From positions 1,116,001 to 1,180,000 of the forward strand of contig NZ_CP073754.1 in the NCBI RefSeq assembly GCF_018734325.1: a stretch of DNA of 64,000 bases, written 5' to 3'. Shown piece by piece: positions 1 to 8,905 of this stretch (its first letter is position 1; each line of letters opens with the position of its first letter). Source of the DNA: Methylomonas paludis. GTDB taxonomy: Bacteria; Pseudomonadota; Gammaproteobacteria; Methylococcales; Methylomonadaceae. Position numbers and translations under genes: made by a program. Under the pieces are notes generated by a model. That model did not search any database. It was not told the DNA's origin and saw only the letters and a program-made list of their open reading frames with translations.

Positions 1-492
1 ATTGTCTCAGCCGCTGTGCTGGCCGTACTGGTGGTGGTGGTGAGTTATTTTCAGCCCAAATTGCAGCGCTGGCGCAGGCAATGCGTGTATGTCCTGCTGG
101 TTATTGCCATAGGGCCTGGTCTGGTGGTCAATCTGGTATTCAAAGACCATTGGGGCCGGCCCAGGCCTACCCACATCCATGAATTTGGTGGTGAATACCA
201 ATACATCCCGCCGTTGCAACTGGGCCATACCCCGGACAAATCCTTCGTCTGCGGCCATTGCTCGGTCGGTTACAGCGTCATCGTCCTGTACTTTTTGGCC
301 CAGCATTACAAACTGCTCTATCTGGGCATCACCTTGTTTCTGGCCGGCATGATGGGCTACAGCCGCATGGCCGCCGGCGGCCACTTCTTCTCCGATGTGC
401 TCTGGTCCGGTTATCTGGTGTTTCTGGTGGCTTATCTGCTTTATTATGGCTGGTATTGCCGGGGCGAGACTAGGCGGGATGAAATCGAGTAG
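1..492 (+). CDS. PAP2-family membrane phosphatase (5' end outside window)
   Basis: The reading frame is open to base 1, so the N-terminus lies upstream of the window. The visible 163 residues carry all three PAP2 (type 2 phosphatidic acid phosphatase) signature blocks: KDHWGRPRP, then CGHCSVGY (in place of the usual PSGH), then SRMAAGGHFFSDV with the catalytic His. Hydrophobic stretches lie between them and at the C-terminus, as expected for an inner-membrane enzyme acting on lipid phosphates or pyrophosphates. The Cys in place of Pro-Ser in the second motif is a minor departure. Substrate cannot be inferred. Family call is firm from the motifs; the exact role is open. Confidence 0.85.
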   Translation: MVSAAVLAVLVVVVSYFQPKLQRWRRQCVYVLLVIAIGPGLVVNLVFKDHWGRPRPTHIHEFGGEYQYIPPLQLGHTPDKSFVCGHCSVGYSVIVLYFLAQHYKLLYLGITLFLAGMMGYSRMAAGGHFFSDVLWSGYLVFLVAYLLYYGWYCRGETRRDEIE

Positions 493-578
493 GGTAGCCT
501 GGATGTTTTAATGCAGAATCGAGGGGGGCAGGGGAGGCTGCTGATACTGCGATGACAGAGACTATGTTGTTTATTTTA

Positions 579-986
579 TTAAGGTTTTTGAATAATATCC
601 AATAGCTCGATGGGGCTAAAAATTATTAATTCCGAGGTTTTAAAGTCTTTAACATTGCGAGTTACAATGCCTTGAATGCCCGTGTAGTAGCCAGAATAAT
701 ATAAAACAGCATCTTCAAAATCAGAAAAGTTTGATTGTATCGCTTGTTGCACTATATTTTGATTAACTTCTGCAATTTTAAATATTTTTAGCAATGATAT
801 AAGCGCTTTTTTTGAAAAGTGTTTGTCATTTACTCGAGTAATCAAATAGTCTATTGTTGTTATAGTGGTTGCACATAAATAACCTTGAATAATTTTATCT
901 TCGGCTGCACTGAATAAATCAATTGCTGTATCGGCATAAGGCGTACGATTTAATAATACATCAAGGATAATGTTGGTATCAAACAT
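579..986 (-). CDS. PIN-domain ribonuclease toxin (VapC-like)
   Basis: The N-terminus reads MFDTNIILDVLLN, the first acidic motif of PIN nucleases, and later acidic residues (SDFEDAVLYYSG, VTRNVKDF) fit the Mg-binding site. About 135 residues, normal for the family. A TTG at 995 is in frame and would add three residues, overlapping the upstream gene's stop; the ATG at 986 starts directly at the PIN motif and is preferred, though neither has a strong ribosome-binding site, which suggests translational coupling. It lies immediately downstream of a small antitoxin-like gene on the same strand, so the pair is a likely type II toxin-antitoxin module. The DNA is AT-rich compared with the housekeeping genes nearby, consistent with horizontal acquisition. 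Confidence 0.8.
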   Translation of the reverse strand: MFDTNIILDVLLNRTPYADTAIDLFSAAEDKIIQGYLCATTITTIDYLITRVNDKHFSKKALISLLKIFKIAEVNQNIVQQAIQSNFSDFEDAVLYYSGYYTGIQGIVTRNVKDFKTSELIIFSPIELLDIIQKP

Positions 987-991
987 GATTT

Positions 992-1216
992 TCAAAGATA
1001 TTTTTCCTCTAAATGTCTTTTATAATCAAGTTCATTAATATTGGAATTTTCCATAATACCAATCAACGATTTTGTTAATGGTGGAACTTTCATGAACGAT
1101 GCTTGCTGTTCTTCCTGCAATAGCTTCTCGATTGCAGTTTGCACAAATAGTTGCACATTATCATGTTGTAAAACCCGTTGTCCCAATTCATCCGGTATTT
1201 CTATAGCTAGTTGCAT
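992..1216 (-). CDS. Small antitoxin-like protein paired with the PIN toxin
   Basis: A 74-residue protein starting MQLAIEIPDELGQRV. The ATG at 1216 has an AGGA ribosome-binding site about 7 bases upstream; a longer frame back to 1273 has no such support. The opening beta strand and helices resemble antitoxins that precede PIN toxins, and the C-terminal tail (NINELDYKRHLEEKYL) would be the toxin-binding segment. It ends 5 bases before the toxin ATG. The assignment rests mainly on gene order and size; I do not recognise a named family with certainty. Confidence 0.65.
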   Translation of the reverse strand: MQLAIEIPDELGQRVLQHDNVQLFVQTAIEKLLQEEQQASFMKVPPLTKSLIGIMENSNINELDYKRHLEEKYL

Positions 1217-2205
1217 GATATATTCCTGATTTTGGTTTATTAAAAGATCGGTAACTATTCGGCGTAGTCTCAATACAGCATAGCGGAATCGAAGTGTAGG
1301 CTTTTAAGTTATTTAACCAAACGGCTTTGTAGCATCATATCGCGTTTTTAGGTGACGGTTCTCGACGCTATTCGGTTTCATCAAGGCTACGGCATTTCGT
1401 TTTCAATACAGTGAATAGTTACAAAGATAGCCGGATAAGTTTTACCAAACGTAGCACCCGCCGCTTGGCTATTTTTTCCAATCGGCTGCTGATAGTCAGA
1501 TTTTCGCCTGGTTTTGCTATCAAGTAGTTAAATGATGCCACTGCTTTTTTGTCATTCTATCAATTGCTTGGATTTGTACAAGTCTATGGAAAATAAAGGC
1601 CGACTAGAATGGCACTTAGTTAAGAAACATAATACTAGTGGTACGCCAATTTTATATTGACAGATGAACTTTACCCGATTGGCCACCCAATCTTATTAAG
1701 CGCCAATTCTGGAAGCGTATCGTGCGCGATTGATGCGCATCACTGCGTTCAGCACATCCTACCCGTATCCGTCGAAATAAGATTTGGTGGACTACTAGAC
1801 CAATATGTGACAAAACCATTGGTGTTAAATTTGATGAGGTTCTCAAGGTAATGTAGGTCTAACGCGATTGATGCGCCTTCTGGTGTCGGCACATCCTATA
1901 AATTTAACTTGTTGTTATTTAATAAATTATATTAATTAAGTGCTGTTCCTAAGGTGAGCTAAGTTTTAGAATGGCTTGGTATGGACACCGACAGATAAGC
2001 ACAATCGATAGCGCAGGTTAACTGACGCAATGGTTCCGCTCAGCGTTGGCGTTGGCGCGGGAACTGCATCAAGCTGAAGTTAACGACTCAAATAGCTGAG
2101 CCTGCTCACAATCACCCCTAGCCGAGTCCTCATTTTACAAGCTGAGTTTTTAGCGGCTTCTTGATATAATAAGCAACTTTTGTATCCCCCGGATGAGAGA
2201 ATTGC
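1217..2205. other. Repeat-rich intergenic region without a convincing gene
   Basis: Two overlapping short frames at 1652-1851 run antiparallel across repeat sequence and look like chance. The stretch holds a copy of the arm CAGCATAGCGGAATCG at 1276-1291 (related to 8786-8801), a segment at 1321-1355 that is an inverted relative of 8820-8853, and two minus-oriented copies of the GATGCG hairpin family at 1725-1761 and 1861-1897. The right end carries the dapA promoter and leader. Confidence 0.6.
2162..2170 (+). promoter_or_regulatory. Extended -10 promoter element upstream of dapA
   Basis: TGATATAAT is a perfect extended -10 (TGnTATAAT), 36 bases before the dapA ATG. No good -35 is seen at 15-18 bases upstream, which is tolerated in extended -10 promoters. 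GGATGAGAG at 2191-2199 probably serves as the ribosome-binding region. Confidence 0.5.
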
Positions 2206-3087
2206 ATGATTCAAGGCAGTATCGTTGCGCTGGTAACTCCTATGACCGAAGCTGGTGCGGTCGATGATGACAGTCTGATCAGACTGGTTGAGTTTCATAT
2301 CGATCAAGGCACTGATGCCCTGGTTGCAGTCGGCACCACAGGTGAATCAGCTACTCTGGCGGAAGAAGAACATTGCCATGTCATCAAACTGGTGGTGGAT
2401 ACCGTAGCCGGGCGGATTCCGGTTATTGCCGGTACCGGCGCCAATTGCACCCGCGAAGCCATACACCTTACCGGCAAAGCCAAAGCCCTGGGCGCGGATG
2501 CCAGTCTGCTGGTTACCCCTTATTACAATAAACCCACTCAGGAAGGCTTGTTTCTGCACTATCAAGCCATTGCTCAGGCGGTTGATATTCCTATTATTCT
2601 TTATAATGTGCCGGGCCGCACCGCCTGCGATATGCTGCCGGAAACAGTAGGCCGGCTGGCAAAAATTCCTAATATTATCGGTGTCAAAGAAGCCACCGGC
2701 AAACTGGAGCGGATTCGGCAAATCCGTCATTTAAGCGGTGATGATTTTGCCATTTATACCGGGGATGATGCCAGCAGTCTGGAGTTTTGCCTGTTGGGCG
2801 GTAACGGTAGTATTACTGTCACCGGTAATGTCGCGCCTAAACTGCTGCACGACATGCTCAGTGCCGCGCTGCAAGGCGACCGCCAGACCGCTGCCGTTCT
2901 GGATGCCAAGCTCAGCGCTTTACACCAGCAACTGTTTATTCAGTCCAACCCCATCCCGGTAAAATGGGCTGTGGCAGAAATGGGCTTAATCGGCACAGGT
3001 ATCCGTTTACCGCTGACCTGGCTGACGCCCGACTGCTACGAACCGGTGCGCAAGGCCATGCGTCAGGCAGGCGTATTAACATCATGA
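2206..3087 (+). CDS. dapA: 4-hydroxy-tetrahydrodipicolinate synthase
   Basis: Condenses pyruvate and aspartate semialdehyde in the cytoplasm, the first committed step to lysine and meso-diaminopimelate for peptidoglycan. The 293-residue protein shows the family signatures at E. coli numbering: T44-T45 in GTTGES, Y133 in ILYNVPGRT with R138, and Schiff-base lysine K161 in GVKEATG. Length is typical. It is the first gene of a plus-strand run: the bamC start overlaps its stop in ATGA and purL follows, so the three are probably co-transcribed from the extended -10 just upstream. The dapA-bamC linkage is the same as in E. coli. Confidence 0.97.
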   Translation: MIQGSIVALVTPMTEAGAVDDDSLIRLVEFHIDQGTDALVAVGTTGESATLAEEEHCHVIKLVVDTVAGRIPVIAGTGANCTREAIHLTGKAKALGADASLLVTPYYNKPTQEGLFLHYQAIAQAVDIPIILYNVPGRTACDMLPETVGRLAKIPNIIGVKEATGKLERIRQIRHLSGDDFAIYTGDDASSLEFCLLGGNGSITVTGNVAPKLLHDMLSAALQGDRQTAAVLDAKLSALHQQLFIQSNPIPVKWAVAEMGLIGTGIRLPLTWLTPDCYEPVRKAMRQAGVLTS

Positions 3088-3866
3088 TTATCACCAAGCT
3101 CAGCCGTGGTCTGGTCGTACTGCTGGTTATGCAGATTTTGCCGGCTTGCACTTACGTCAAAAGCTTATTTCCCGACAAAGAACGGGATTATCAGTTTAGA
3201 GCAGAAATACCCGATCTGGTTATCCCTGTGGATTTAAAAACCCGCAGCTTTCTGGATAAATCTGCGCCAAAAGCAGCGCCGCCTGCGCCGACCGTTGTGG
3301 CAGCCCGTGAGCCGGTAGCACCGGTGGTCGAAGCGCCGGTCAGCAAAAAGTCGAAGACTAACGACAAACAGGCCAAGTCTGCTGCCAAACAACCGGAAGC
3401 CACTCGTCCGGCACCTGCGCCAGCACCAGTCGCCGCTGCTGTGGTAGCAGAAGCCCCAATCACCACCGTCAGTCACGGTGATATCAGCAGCCTGCAGATC
3501 GATCAGTCCCAAAATCAGGCCTGGCGGATGGTAGCCAGAGCTTTGGGCCGGCAAAACCTGGAAATTGTGGAGCGAAATATCGACAAGGGCTATTTTTATA
3601 TCAAATACGATCCGGATCAGCAAAAGCCCCAGGAAAAATCCATGTGGGATGAAGTGAAGGACGTATTTGCCAACGACGAAAGTCACGAACAGGAATACCG
3701 GATCAGCTTGCTGGAAATCGCGCCGCAATCCACCGAAGTCACTGTCCAGGATGTTCAGGGTAATACCTTGTCCGATGTTAATGCCACCCATCTGCTTAAA
3801 TTAATCACCGATGGGATAAATCAGGATGCGGCTCCGTCAACTCAGGATAAACCGGCTGCCCCATAA
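3084..3866 (+). CDS. bamC: Outer membrane assembly lipoprotein BamC
   Basis: Lipoprotein subunit of the BAM complex that inserts beta-barrel proteins into the outer membrane. The start is the ATG at 3084, overlapping the dapA stop as ATGA; the frame is open further upstream inside dapA but that part is not plausible. The N-terminus is a lipoprotein signal with lipobox LPAC (Cys22), followed by [19 protein letters not shown], typical of BamC/NlpB. An Ala/Pro-rich linker at about residues 55-125 separates this from a C-terminal domain ([13 protein letters not shown] onward). The long linker is unusual compared with E. coli, but lipobox, N-terminal segment and position after dapA agree. Confidence 0.88.
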   Translation: MIITKLSRGLVVLLVMQILPACTYVKSLFPDKERDYQFRAEIPDLVIPVDLKTRSFLDKSAPKAAPPAPTVVAAREPVAPVVEAPVSKKSKTNDKQAKSAAKQPEATRPAPAPAPVAAAVVAEAPITTVSHGDISSLQIDQSQNQAWRMVARALGRQNLEIVERNIDKGYFYIKYDPDQQKPQEKSMWDEVKDVFANDESHEQEYRISLLEIAPQSTEVTVQDVQGNTLSDVNATHLLKLITDGINQDAAPSTQDKPAAP

Positions 3867-3919
3867 TTGCCGGTTTTGCCTGTTTAGTCCCTCCATTTGC
3901 GCAATCGAAAAAAACCACC

Positions 3920-6900
3920 ATGTTAAAAATCCCCGGAACAGCCGCTTTATCCCGTTTTCGTCTGGAAAAATTACTGACTGAACTGCAGGCCATTGCCCCC
4001 GGCATTAGCGCAATCAGCGCCCGCTTCCTGCATTTTGTGCAACTTGAAACAGCCTTACAGCCTGAGCAAACCACCATGCTGGAAAGTTTGCTCAACTACG
4101 GCGAAGCGGCTGTTGCAGCCGATATTGACGGCGAGAAACTTTGGGTAGTGCCGCGTCTTGGTTCTATCTCACCGTGGTCCAGCAAAGCCAGCGAAATTGC
4201 CCAACGTTGCGGTTTAAGCCAGGTGCAGCGCATTGAGCGCGGAATTGAATTTCAGCTTGTCCTGAACGGCACGCCGAACGAGCAAACCCGCTCCGCCATC
4301 GCCGCTTTATTGCATGACCGCATGACCCAGCAAGTGGTCACCGATCTGGATCAGCTGGAATTGTTTGCCGAACACGCCGCCCGGCCTCTGCAAAGCGTCA
4401 ACATCATTGGTCAGGATCAGGAATTTGCCTGTGCCGCGCTGACCCAGGCCAACCGCGAATTGGGTTTGGCCTTATCTGCCGACGAAATTGACTATCTGGC
4501 TACCAGCTTTGTTAATTTGGGCCGTAATCCCACCGATGTGGAATTAATGATGTTTGCCCAGGCCAATTCTGAACATTGCCGGCATAAAATCTTTAATGCC
4601 AGCTGGACTATAGACGGCGTGGAGCAGGGCAAATCCCTGTTCGGCATGATCCGCAATACTTACCAGCAAAACCCGCAGCAGATCCTGTCGGCCTATTGCG
4701 ATAACGCCTCGGTAATCAGTGGAGCCAAGGCCCAGGTGTTTATCCGTGATGCAATCAACGAACACAGTTACAGCTATGTGGAAGAAGCCGCGCATATTTT
4801 AATGAAGGTGGAAACCCATAACCATCCCACCGCCATTTCCCCGCATCCCGGTGCGGCGACCGGTTCCGGCGGCGAAATCCGCGACGAAGGCGCCACCGGG
4901 CGCGGTTCGGCTACCAAAGCCGGCTTAACCGGTTTTAGCGTATCGCATTTAAAAATCCCCGGCTATGCCCAGCCTTGGGAAAACGATAACGGCAAGCCCG
5001 AGCGTATCGCCTCGGCGCTGGACATCATGCTGGAAGGCCCTATCGGCGGCGCGGCGTTTAATAACGAATTTGGCCGCCCCAATATCGCCGGTTATTTCCG
5101 CAGCTTTGAACAGCCTGCCGAAACCGGTGCCGCCCAGCAGTATCGCGGTTATCACAAACCCATCATGATTGCCGGCGGTATGGGGAATATTCGGCCCATG
5201 CTGGTGGAAAAACACCCTATCCCCAGTGGTTCCTTAATTATCGTGCTGGGTGGCCCGGCCATGCTGATTGGCCTGGGTGGTGGTGCTGCTTCTTCGCAAA
5301 CCTCCGGGGAAAGCTCGGCAGAGCTGGACTTTGCCTCGGTACAGCGCGAAAACCCGGAAATGGAGCGGCGTTGCCAGGAGGTTATCAACCATTGCAACGC
5401 TCTGGGCGAGAACACCCCGATTATTTCCATCCACGATGTCGGGGCGGGTGGTTTATCCAATGCCGTGCCGGAAATCATTCACGATTGCAATCGCGGCGGC
5501 AAATTTGAACTGCGCAAGGTGCAAAACGCCGATACCAGTCTGTCGCCTATGCAGATTTGGTGTAACGAAGCCCAGGAACGCTATGTGCTGGCCATTAAAC
5601 CGGAATCATTACCCTTGTTCCAAGCGTTCTGCGAGCGCGAACACTGCCTGTTTGCCGTGATCGGCGAAGCCACCGATGCTGAGCATCTCAGCCTTAGCGA
5701 TGCCTGGCTGGGCGGCGCACCGGTGGATTTACCCATGAACGTACTGTTTGGCAAACCACCTAAAATGCACCGCGATGTGCAGCGGCTCAGCAAAACCCTG
5801 CCCGATCTGCAGTTAGACGGCATAGAACTGGCCGAAGCGGTGAAACGGGTATTGGCTTTCCCGGCCGTGGCCGATAAAAGCTTTTTGATCCACATCGGCG
5901 ACCGCTCCGTCACCGGTTTGGTGGCTCGCGACCAAATGGTCGGCCCCTGGCAAATCCCGGTGGCTGATGTCGCTGTCACGGCTTCCGGTTTTCAGGCCTA
6001 TACCGGTGAAGCCATGGCCTTGGGTGAGCGTACCCCGCTGGCGCTGATTGACGGCCCGGCTTCCGGACGCATGGCCATAGGTGAAGCCCTGACCAATCTG
6101 GCTGCCGCCAGTATTGCCGATATCAAAGATATTAAACTGTCTGCCAACTGGATGGCAGCCGCCGGTAGTCCCGGTGAAGATGCGGTATTGTTTGATACCG
6201 TCAAAGCGGTGGGTATGGAACTCTGTCCGGCATTGGGCTTGGCCATCCCGGTGGGCAAAGATTCGCTGTCCATGCGTACCGTTTGGCAGGACCAAGGCAT
6301 CGAAAAAACCATGACCGCGCCGCTTTCTCTGATTATCACCGGCTTTGCCCCGGTGCTGGACATCCGCAAAACCCTTACCCCGCAATTACAACCGGTAGCC
6401 AGTGAATTATGGTTATTGGATTTGGGGCTGGGTAAAAATCGGTTGGGCGGTTCGGTGTTGGCCCAGGTATACCGGCAATTGGGCTCGGTGGCGCCGGATC
6501 TGGACGATGCCGAACTTTTATCAGCATTTTTCGCGGTTGTCCAAAAACACAATGCCCAGGGCGATATTCTGGCTTATCACGATCGCTCCGATGGCGGCGT
6601 ATTGGCGGCGGTGACAGAAATGCTGTTCGCCGGTCGTCAGGGTGTGGACTTGCAACTGGACGGCTGGGGTGATGACTATCTGGCGGCTTTATTTAATGAA
6701 GAATTGGGTGCTGTATTGCAGCTTAGCCCGCAGAATGCGCTGAAAATCAAGCAGAGTTTATCCGGTTCAAAACTGGCCGATGGTTTCTATAAAATTGGTG
6801 CCGTCAGCAGCAATCAGCAATTGACCATCAGCGCCCGGCAGCAAATTATTTACCGCGCAGAACGCGCCGAACTGCAACAAATCTGGTCGGAACTTAGCTA

Positions 6901-7798
6901 CCGTATGCAGGCGCTACGCGACAATCCGGATTGCGCTGCCCAACAGTTTGCCCGGATCAGCGACGATCAAGACCCCGGCCTGTCTGCAGTGTTAAGCTTT
7001 GACGTGAACGATAATATCACCGCCCGCTTTGCCGGCAGTGCCCGTCCCAAAGTGGCTATCCTGAGAGAGCAGGGCGTCAACGGCCATGTGGAAATGGCGG
7101 CGGCGTTCGACCGGGCCGGTTTTCAGGCCATCGACGTGCATATGACCGATATCATAGCCGGTCGGGTCAGTCTGCAGAACTTTACCGGCTTGGCTGCCTG
7201 CGGCGGTTTTTCTTATGGTGATGTATTGGGTGCCGGTGGCGGTTGGGCCAAGTCTATCCTGTTCAACCCCCAGGCCCGTGCCGAATTTGCCGGCTTTTTT
7301 GCCCGGCCCGACACTTTTGCGCTGGGCGTCTGCAACGGTTGTCAAATGATGTCCGGGCTTAAAGATATTATCCCCGGTGCCGAACACTGGCCGCAGTTTA
7401 AACGCAATTTGTCTGAACAGTTTGAAGCGCGGGTGGCCAGAGTTAAAATCCAGGCATCGCCGTCGATTTTCTTTACCGGCATGGCCGGTTCGCTGTTACC
7501 GGTAGTGGTTGCGCATGGCGAAGGCCGCGCCGTATTCAGCAGCGATCCCGCCGCCAGTCAGGTGGCTGTCAGCTATGTCGACAACTACGGCGAAACCAGT
7601 ATCGCCTTCCCGGCCAACCCCAACGGCTCTCCGCAAGGCATCACCGGCCTCACCACCCCGGATGGCCGCTTCACCATCATGATGCCGCACCCGGAACGCT
7701 GCTTTAGAACCGTGCAAAACGCCTGGCACCCCGCCGACTGGCAGGAAGATGCCGCCTGGCTGCGCATGTTCAGAAACGCCAGGGTTTGGGTAGGGTAG
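3920..7798 (+). CDS. purL: Phosphoribosylformylglycinamidine synthase (FGAM synthetase)
   Basis: Large single-chain PurL of 1292 residues, the gammaproteobacterial form. It converts FGAR, glutamine and ATP to FGAM in purine biosynthesis. An N-terminal PurS-like domain is followed by the synthetase halves ([39 protein letters not shown]) and a C-terminal class I glutaminase with nucleophile Cys in [10 protein letters not shown] and the His/Glu of [10 protein letters not shown]. No frameshift or missing block is seen. It starts 53 bases after bamC with no terminator between, suggesting one transcription unit. A run of intergenic hairpin repeats begins right after its stop. Confidence 0.97.
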   Translation: MLKIPGTAALSRFRLEKLLTELQAIAPGISAISARFLHFVQLETALQPEQTTMLESLLNYGEAAVAADIDGEKLWVVPRLGSISPWSSKASEIAQRCGLSQVQRIERGIEFQLVLNGTPNEQTRSAIAALLHDRMTQQVVTDLDQLELFAEHAARPLQSVNIIGQDQEFACAALTQANRELGLALSADEIDYLATSFVNLGRNPTDVELMMFAQANSEHCRHKIFNASWTIDGVEQGKSLFGMIRNTYQQNPQQILSAYCDNASVISGAKAQVFIRDAINEHSYSYVEEAAHILMKVETHNHPTAISPHPGAATGSGGEIRDEGATGRGSATKAGLTGFSVSHLKIPGYAQPWENDNGKPERIASALDIMLEGPIGGAAFNNEFGRPNIAGYFRSFEQPAETGAAQQYRGYHKPIMIAGGMGNIRPMLVEKHPIPSGSLIIVLGGPAMLIGLGGGAASSQTSGESSAELDFASVQRENPEMERRCQEVINHCNALGENTPIISIHDVGAGGLSNAVPEIIHDCNRGGKFELRKVQNADTSLSPMQIWCNEAQERYVLAIKPESLPLFQAFCEREHCLFAVIGEATDAEHLSLSDAWLGGAPVDLPMNVLFGKPPKMHRDVQRLSKTLPDLQLDGIELAEAVKRVLAFPAVADKSFLIHIGDRSVTGLVARDQMVGPWQIPVADVAVTASGFQAYTGEAMALGERTPLALIDGPASGRMAIGEALTNLAAASIADIKDIKLSANWMAAAGSPGEDAVLFDTVKAVGMELCPALGLAIPVGKDSLSMRTVWQDQGIEKTMTAPLSLIITGFAPVLDIRKTLTPQLQPVASELWLLDLGLGKNRLGGSVLAQVYRQLGSVAPDLDDAELLSAFFAVVQKHNAQGDILAYHDRSDGGVLAAVTEMLFAGRQGVDLQLDGWGDDYLAALFNEELGAVLQLSPQNALKIKQSLSGSKLADGFYKIGAVSSNQQLTISARQQIIYRAERAELQQIWSELSYRMQALRDNPDCAAQQFARISDDQDPGLSAVLSFDVNDNITARFAGSARPKVAILREQGVNGHVEMAAAFDRAGFQAIDVHMTDIIAGRVSLQNFTGLAACGGFSYGDVLGAGGGWAKSILFNPQARAEFAGFFARPDTFALGVCNGCQMMSGLKDIIPGAEHWPQFKRNLSEQFEARVARVKIQASPSIFFTGMAGSLLPVVVAHGEGRAVFSSDPAASQVAVSYVDNYGETSIAFPANPNGSPQGITGLTTPDGRFTIMMPHPERCFRTVQNAWHPADWQEDAAWLRMFRNARVWVG

Positions 7799-7817
7799 GG
7801 TGTTTTCGCGATAGCAT

Positions 7818-7903
7818 AGTAGGATGCGGTAGACAACGTGCACCGCATCAATCGGGAATGGTGCGATTCGTAAACTCACCCTATTGAAAAATAGGCGCCG
7901 TAG
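7818..7903 (+). repeat. Intergenic hairpin repeat, GATGCG family
   Basis: Contains GATGCGGT ... ACCGCATC, a stem around an 11-base loop, followed by a conserved tail ending GCCGTAG. The sequence at 8692-8777 is nearly identical over the full 86 bases. Shorter members occur at 1725-1761, 1861-1897, 10170-10203, 14750-14783 and 23507-23540, all outside genes. Confidence 0.85.
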
Positions 7904-8237
7904 ATGTCATAAAGTGTCCAAGAACTGGCGCTAATCAAAGTCCCATGGACAGCGTAAGAAAAAGTGTCAACCTCCGAATGTAAATCATTAACCGAGGTCA
8001 TCCTCTGGGAGGAGCCTCAAACTATCGGAGGTTGACATGCATAACTGTGGCATTGAGCACTTCGTATTTAGGTCTATTGGTTCACGAGATTGAGAATATT
8101 TTGTACCAGACAATTTGAAAACAGCAATAATGATATAAATCCGGTCGATTACTTGATGAAATTCTTTTCATAAAAAGTCGCAGCAAGGAAAAAATAGGAT
8201 TTGGTTTTCAATAAGCACTTGAATAGGTTGGATAAAT
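7904..8237. other. Intergenic remnant with 13-bp inverted repeat
   Basis: TGTCAACCTCCGA at 7965-7977 is exactly inverted at 8025-8037. The pair may be an end of a lost mobile element or a regulatory hairpin. No frame here looks like a gene; after the second arm a short ATG frame at 8037 stops within 20 codons. Confidence 0.45.
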
Positions 8238-8447
8238 ATGAGAGTTTACACGGCGATTATTGAAAAATGTCACGATACTGGCTTATATGTGGGCTTCATT
8301 CCTGGATTTACCGGGGCTCATAGCCAGGCTGAATCATTGGATGAGCTTAATCAAAATCTTCGAGAAGTCATTGAGATGTTACTTGAGGATGGTGAGCCAA
8401 TACTGGAAGCTGAGTTTGTTGGAACCCAAAATGTCATCGTAGCTTAA
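8238..8447 (+). CDS. hicB: HicB-family antitoxin
   Basis: A 69-residue protein, MRVYTAIIEKCHDTGLYVGFIPGF..., with the HicB/UPF0150 beta-alpha fold: a G-rich strand turn, GAHSQAESLDELNQNLREVIEMLLEDGEP helix block and a short final strand. HicB proteins neutralise HicA mRNA interferases and often repress their own operon; this short form lacks an obvious extra DNA-binding domain. The hicA-like gene begins 2 bases after its stop. The order hicB then hicA is one of the two known arrangements. The partner toxin is frameshifted, so this antitoxin may be an orphan. Confidence 0.85.
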   Translation: MRVYTAIIEKCHDTGLYVGFIPGFTGAHSQAESLDELNQNLREVIEMLLEDGEPILEAEFVGTQNVIVA

Positions 8448-8449
8448 GC

Positions 8450-8676
8450 ATGGGAAATATACCTGTTCTTAAGCCCCGCGAAGTTGTCGCTTTGCTTGAA
8501 ATGCTGGGATTTATAGAAATCCGTCAGCGGGGGTCGCATAAACAATTTCGTCATCCTGACGGTAGGTGTACAACGGTACCGTTTCATGCTGGACCCTCAT
8601 TTCACCAATTTTACTTCGCCAAATCGCTAAAGATATTGGTTTAACCGTTGAAGAGATGCTTAAATCTCAGGTCTAA
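8450..8676 (+). pseudogene. hicA: HicA-family toxin, frameshifted near the C-terminus
   Basis: The first part reads as a normal HicA: LKPREVVALLEMLGFIEIRQRGSHKQFRHPDGR with the catalytic His in the GSHKQF motif and VPFHAG. Just after HAG the frame departs from the family and stops at 8644. A neighbouring frame then encodes PILLRQIAKDIGLTVEEML and stops at 8676, the exact ending expected of HicA. Loss of about one base near 8594-8608 would explain this. It could be a true inactivating mutation or a sequencing error. A non-functional toxin would leave hicB free to decay. Confidence 0.85.
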
Positions 8677-8691
8677 CCAACGCCCCAGCAG

Positions 8692-8777
8692 AGTAGGATG
8701 GGGTAAACAACGTGCACCGCATCAATCGCGAATGGTGCGATTCGTAAACTCACCCTATTGAAAAATAGGTGCCGTAG
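8692..8777 (+). repeat. Second full copy of the GATGCG hairpin repeat
   Basis: Near-identical to 7818-7903, including the tail with CTATTGAAAAATAGG and GCCGTAG; the stem is slightly weakened here by a GATGGGGT left arm. The two copies bracket the 334-bp remnant and the hicBA pair in direct orientation. Confidence 0.85.
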
Positions 8778-8785
8778 CCTCGATG

Positions 8786-8897
8786 CAGCCTAGCGGAATC
8801 GAGGAACATCGCAGCAGATTCACCAAATAACGCGATATGATGCTTCGAAGCGGTCCGCTCAAATCACTTAACAGAGCCCCACGATTCCGCTACGCTG
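8786..8897. repeat. 112-bp element bounded by 16-bp inverted repeats
   Basis: CAGCCTAGCGGAATCG (8786-8801) matches the reverse complement of 8882-8897 with one mismatch. The interior segment 8820-8853 is an inverted relative of 1321-1355, next to another copy of the arm at 1276-1291. Size, arms and intergenic position suggest a small non-autonomous element, but no target duplication was identified. Confidence 0.6.
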
Positions 8898-8905
8898 AAT
8901 AGTTC

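Noticed and set aside
1652-1851. Two overlapping antiparallel frames of 64 residues
   Set aside because: Both cross a GATGCG hairpin repeat and have no ribosome-binding site or recognisable protein.
2964-3083. N-terminal extension of BamC inside dapA
   Set aside because: The open frame continues upstream, but the lipoprotein signal begins at ATG 3084, which overlaps the dapA stop as ATGA; the extra 40 residues are the dapA sequence in another frame.
3234-3791. Minus-strand frame of 185 residues opposite bamC
   Set aside because: Shadow of the bamC gene, whose lipobox and operon position are convincing.
7818-8777. CRISPR-like spacing of repeats
   Set aside because: Copies are few, scattered, of unequal length and in both orientations, with genes between them and no cas genes.
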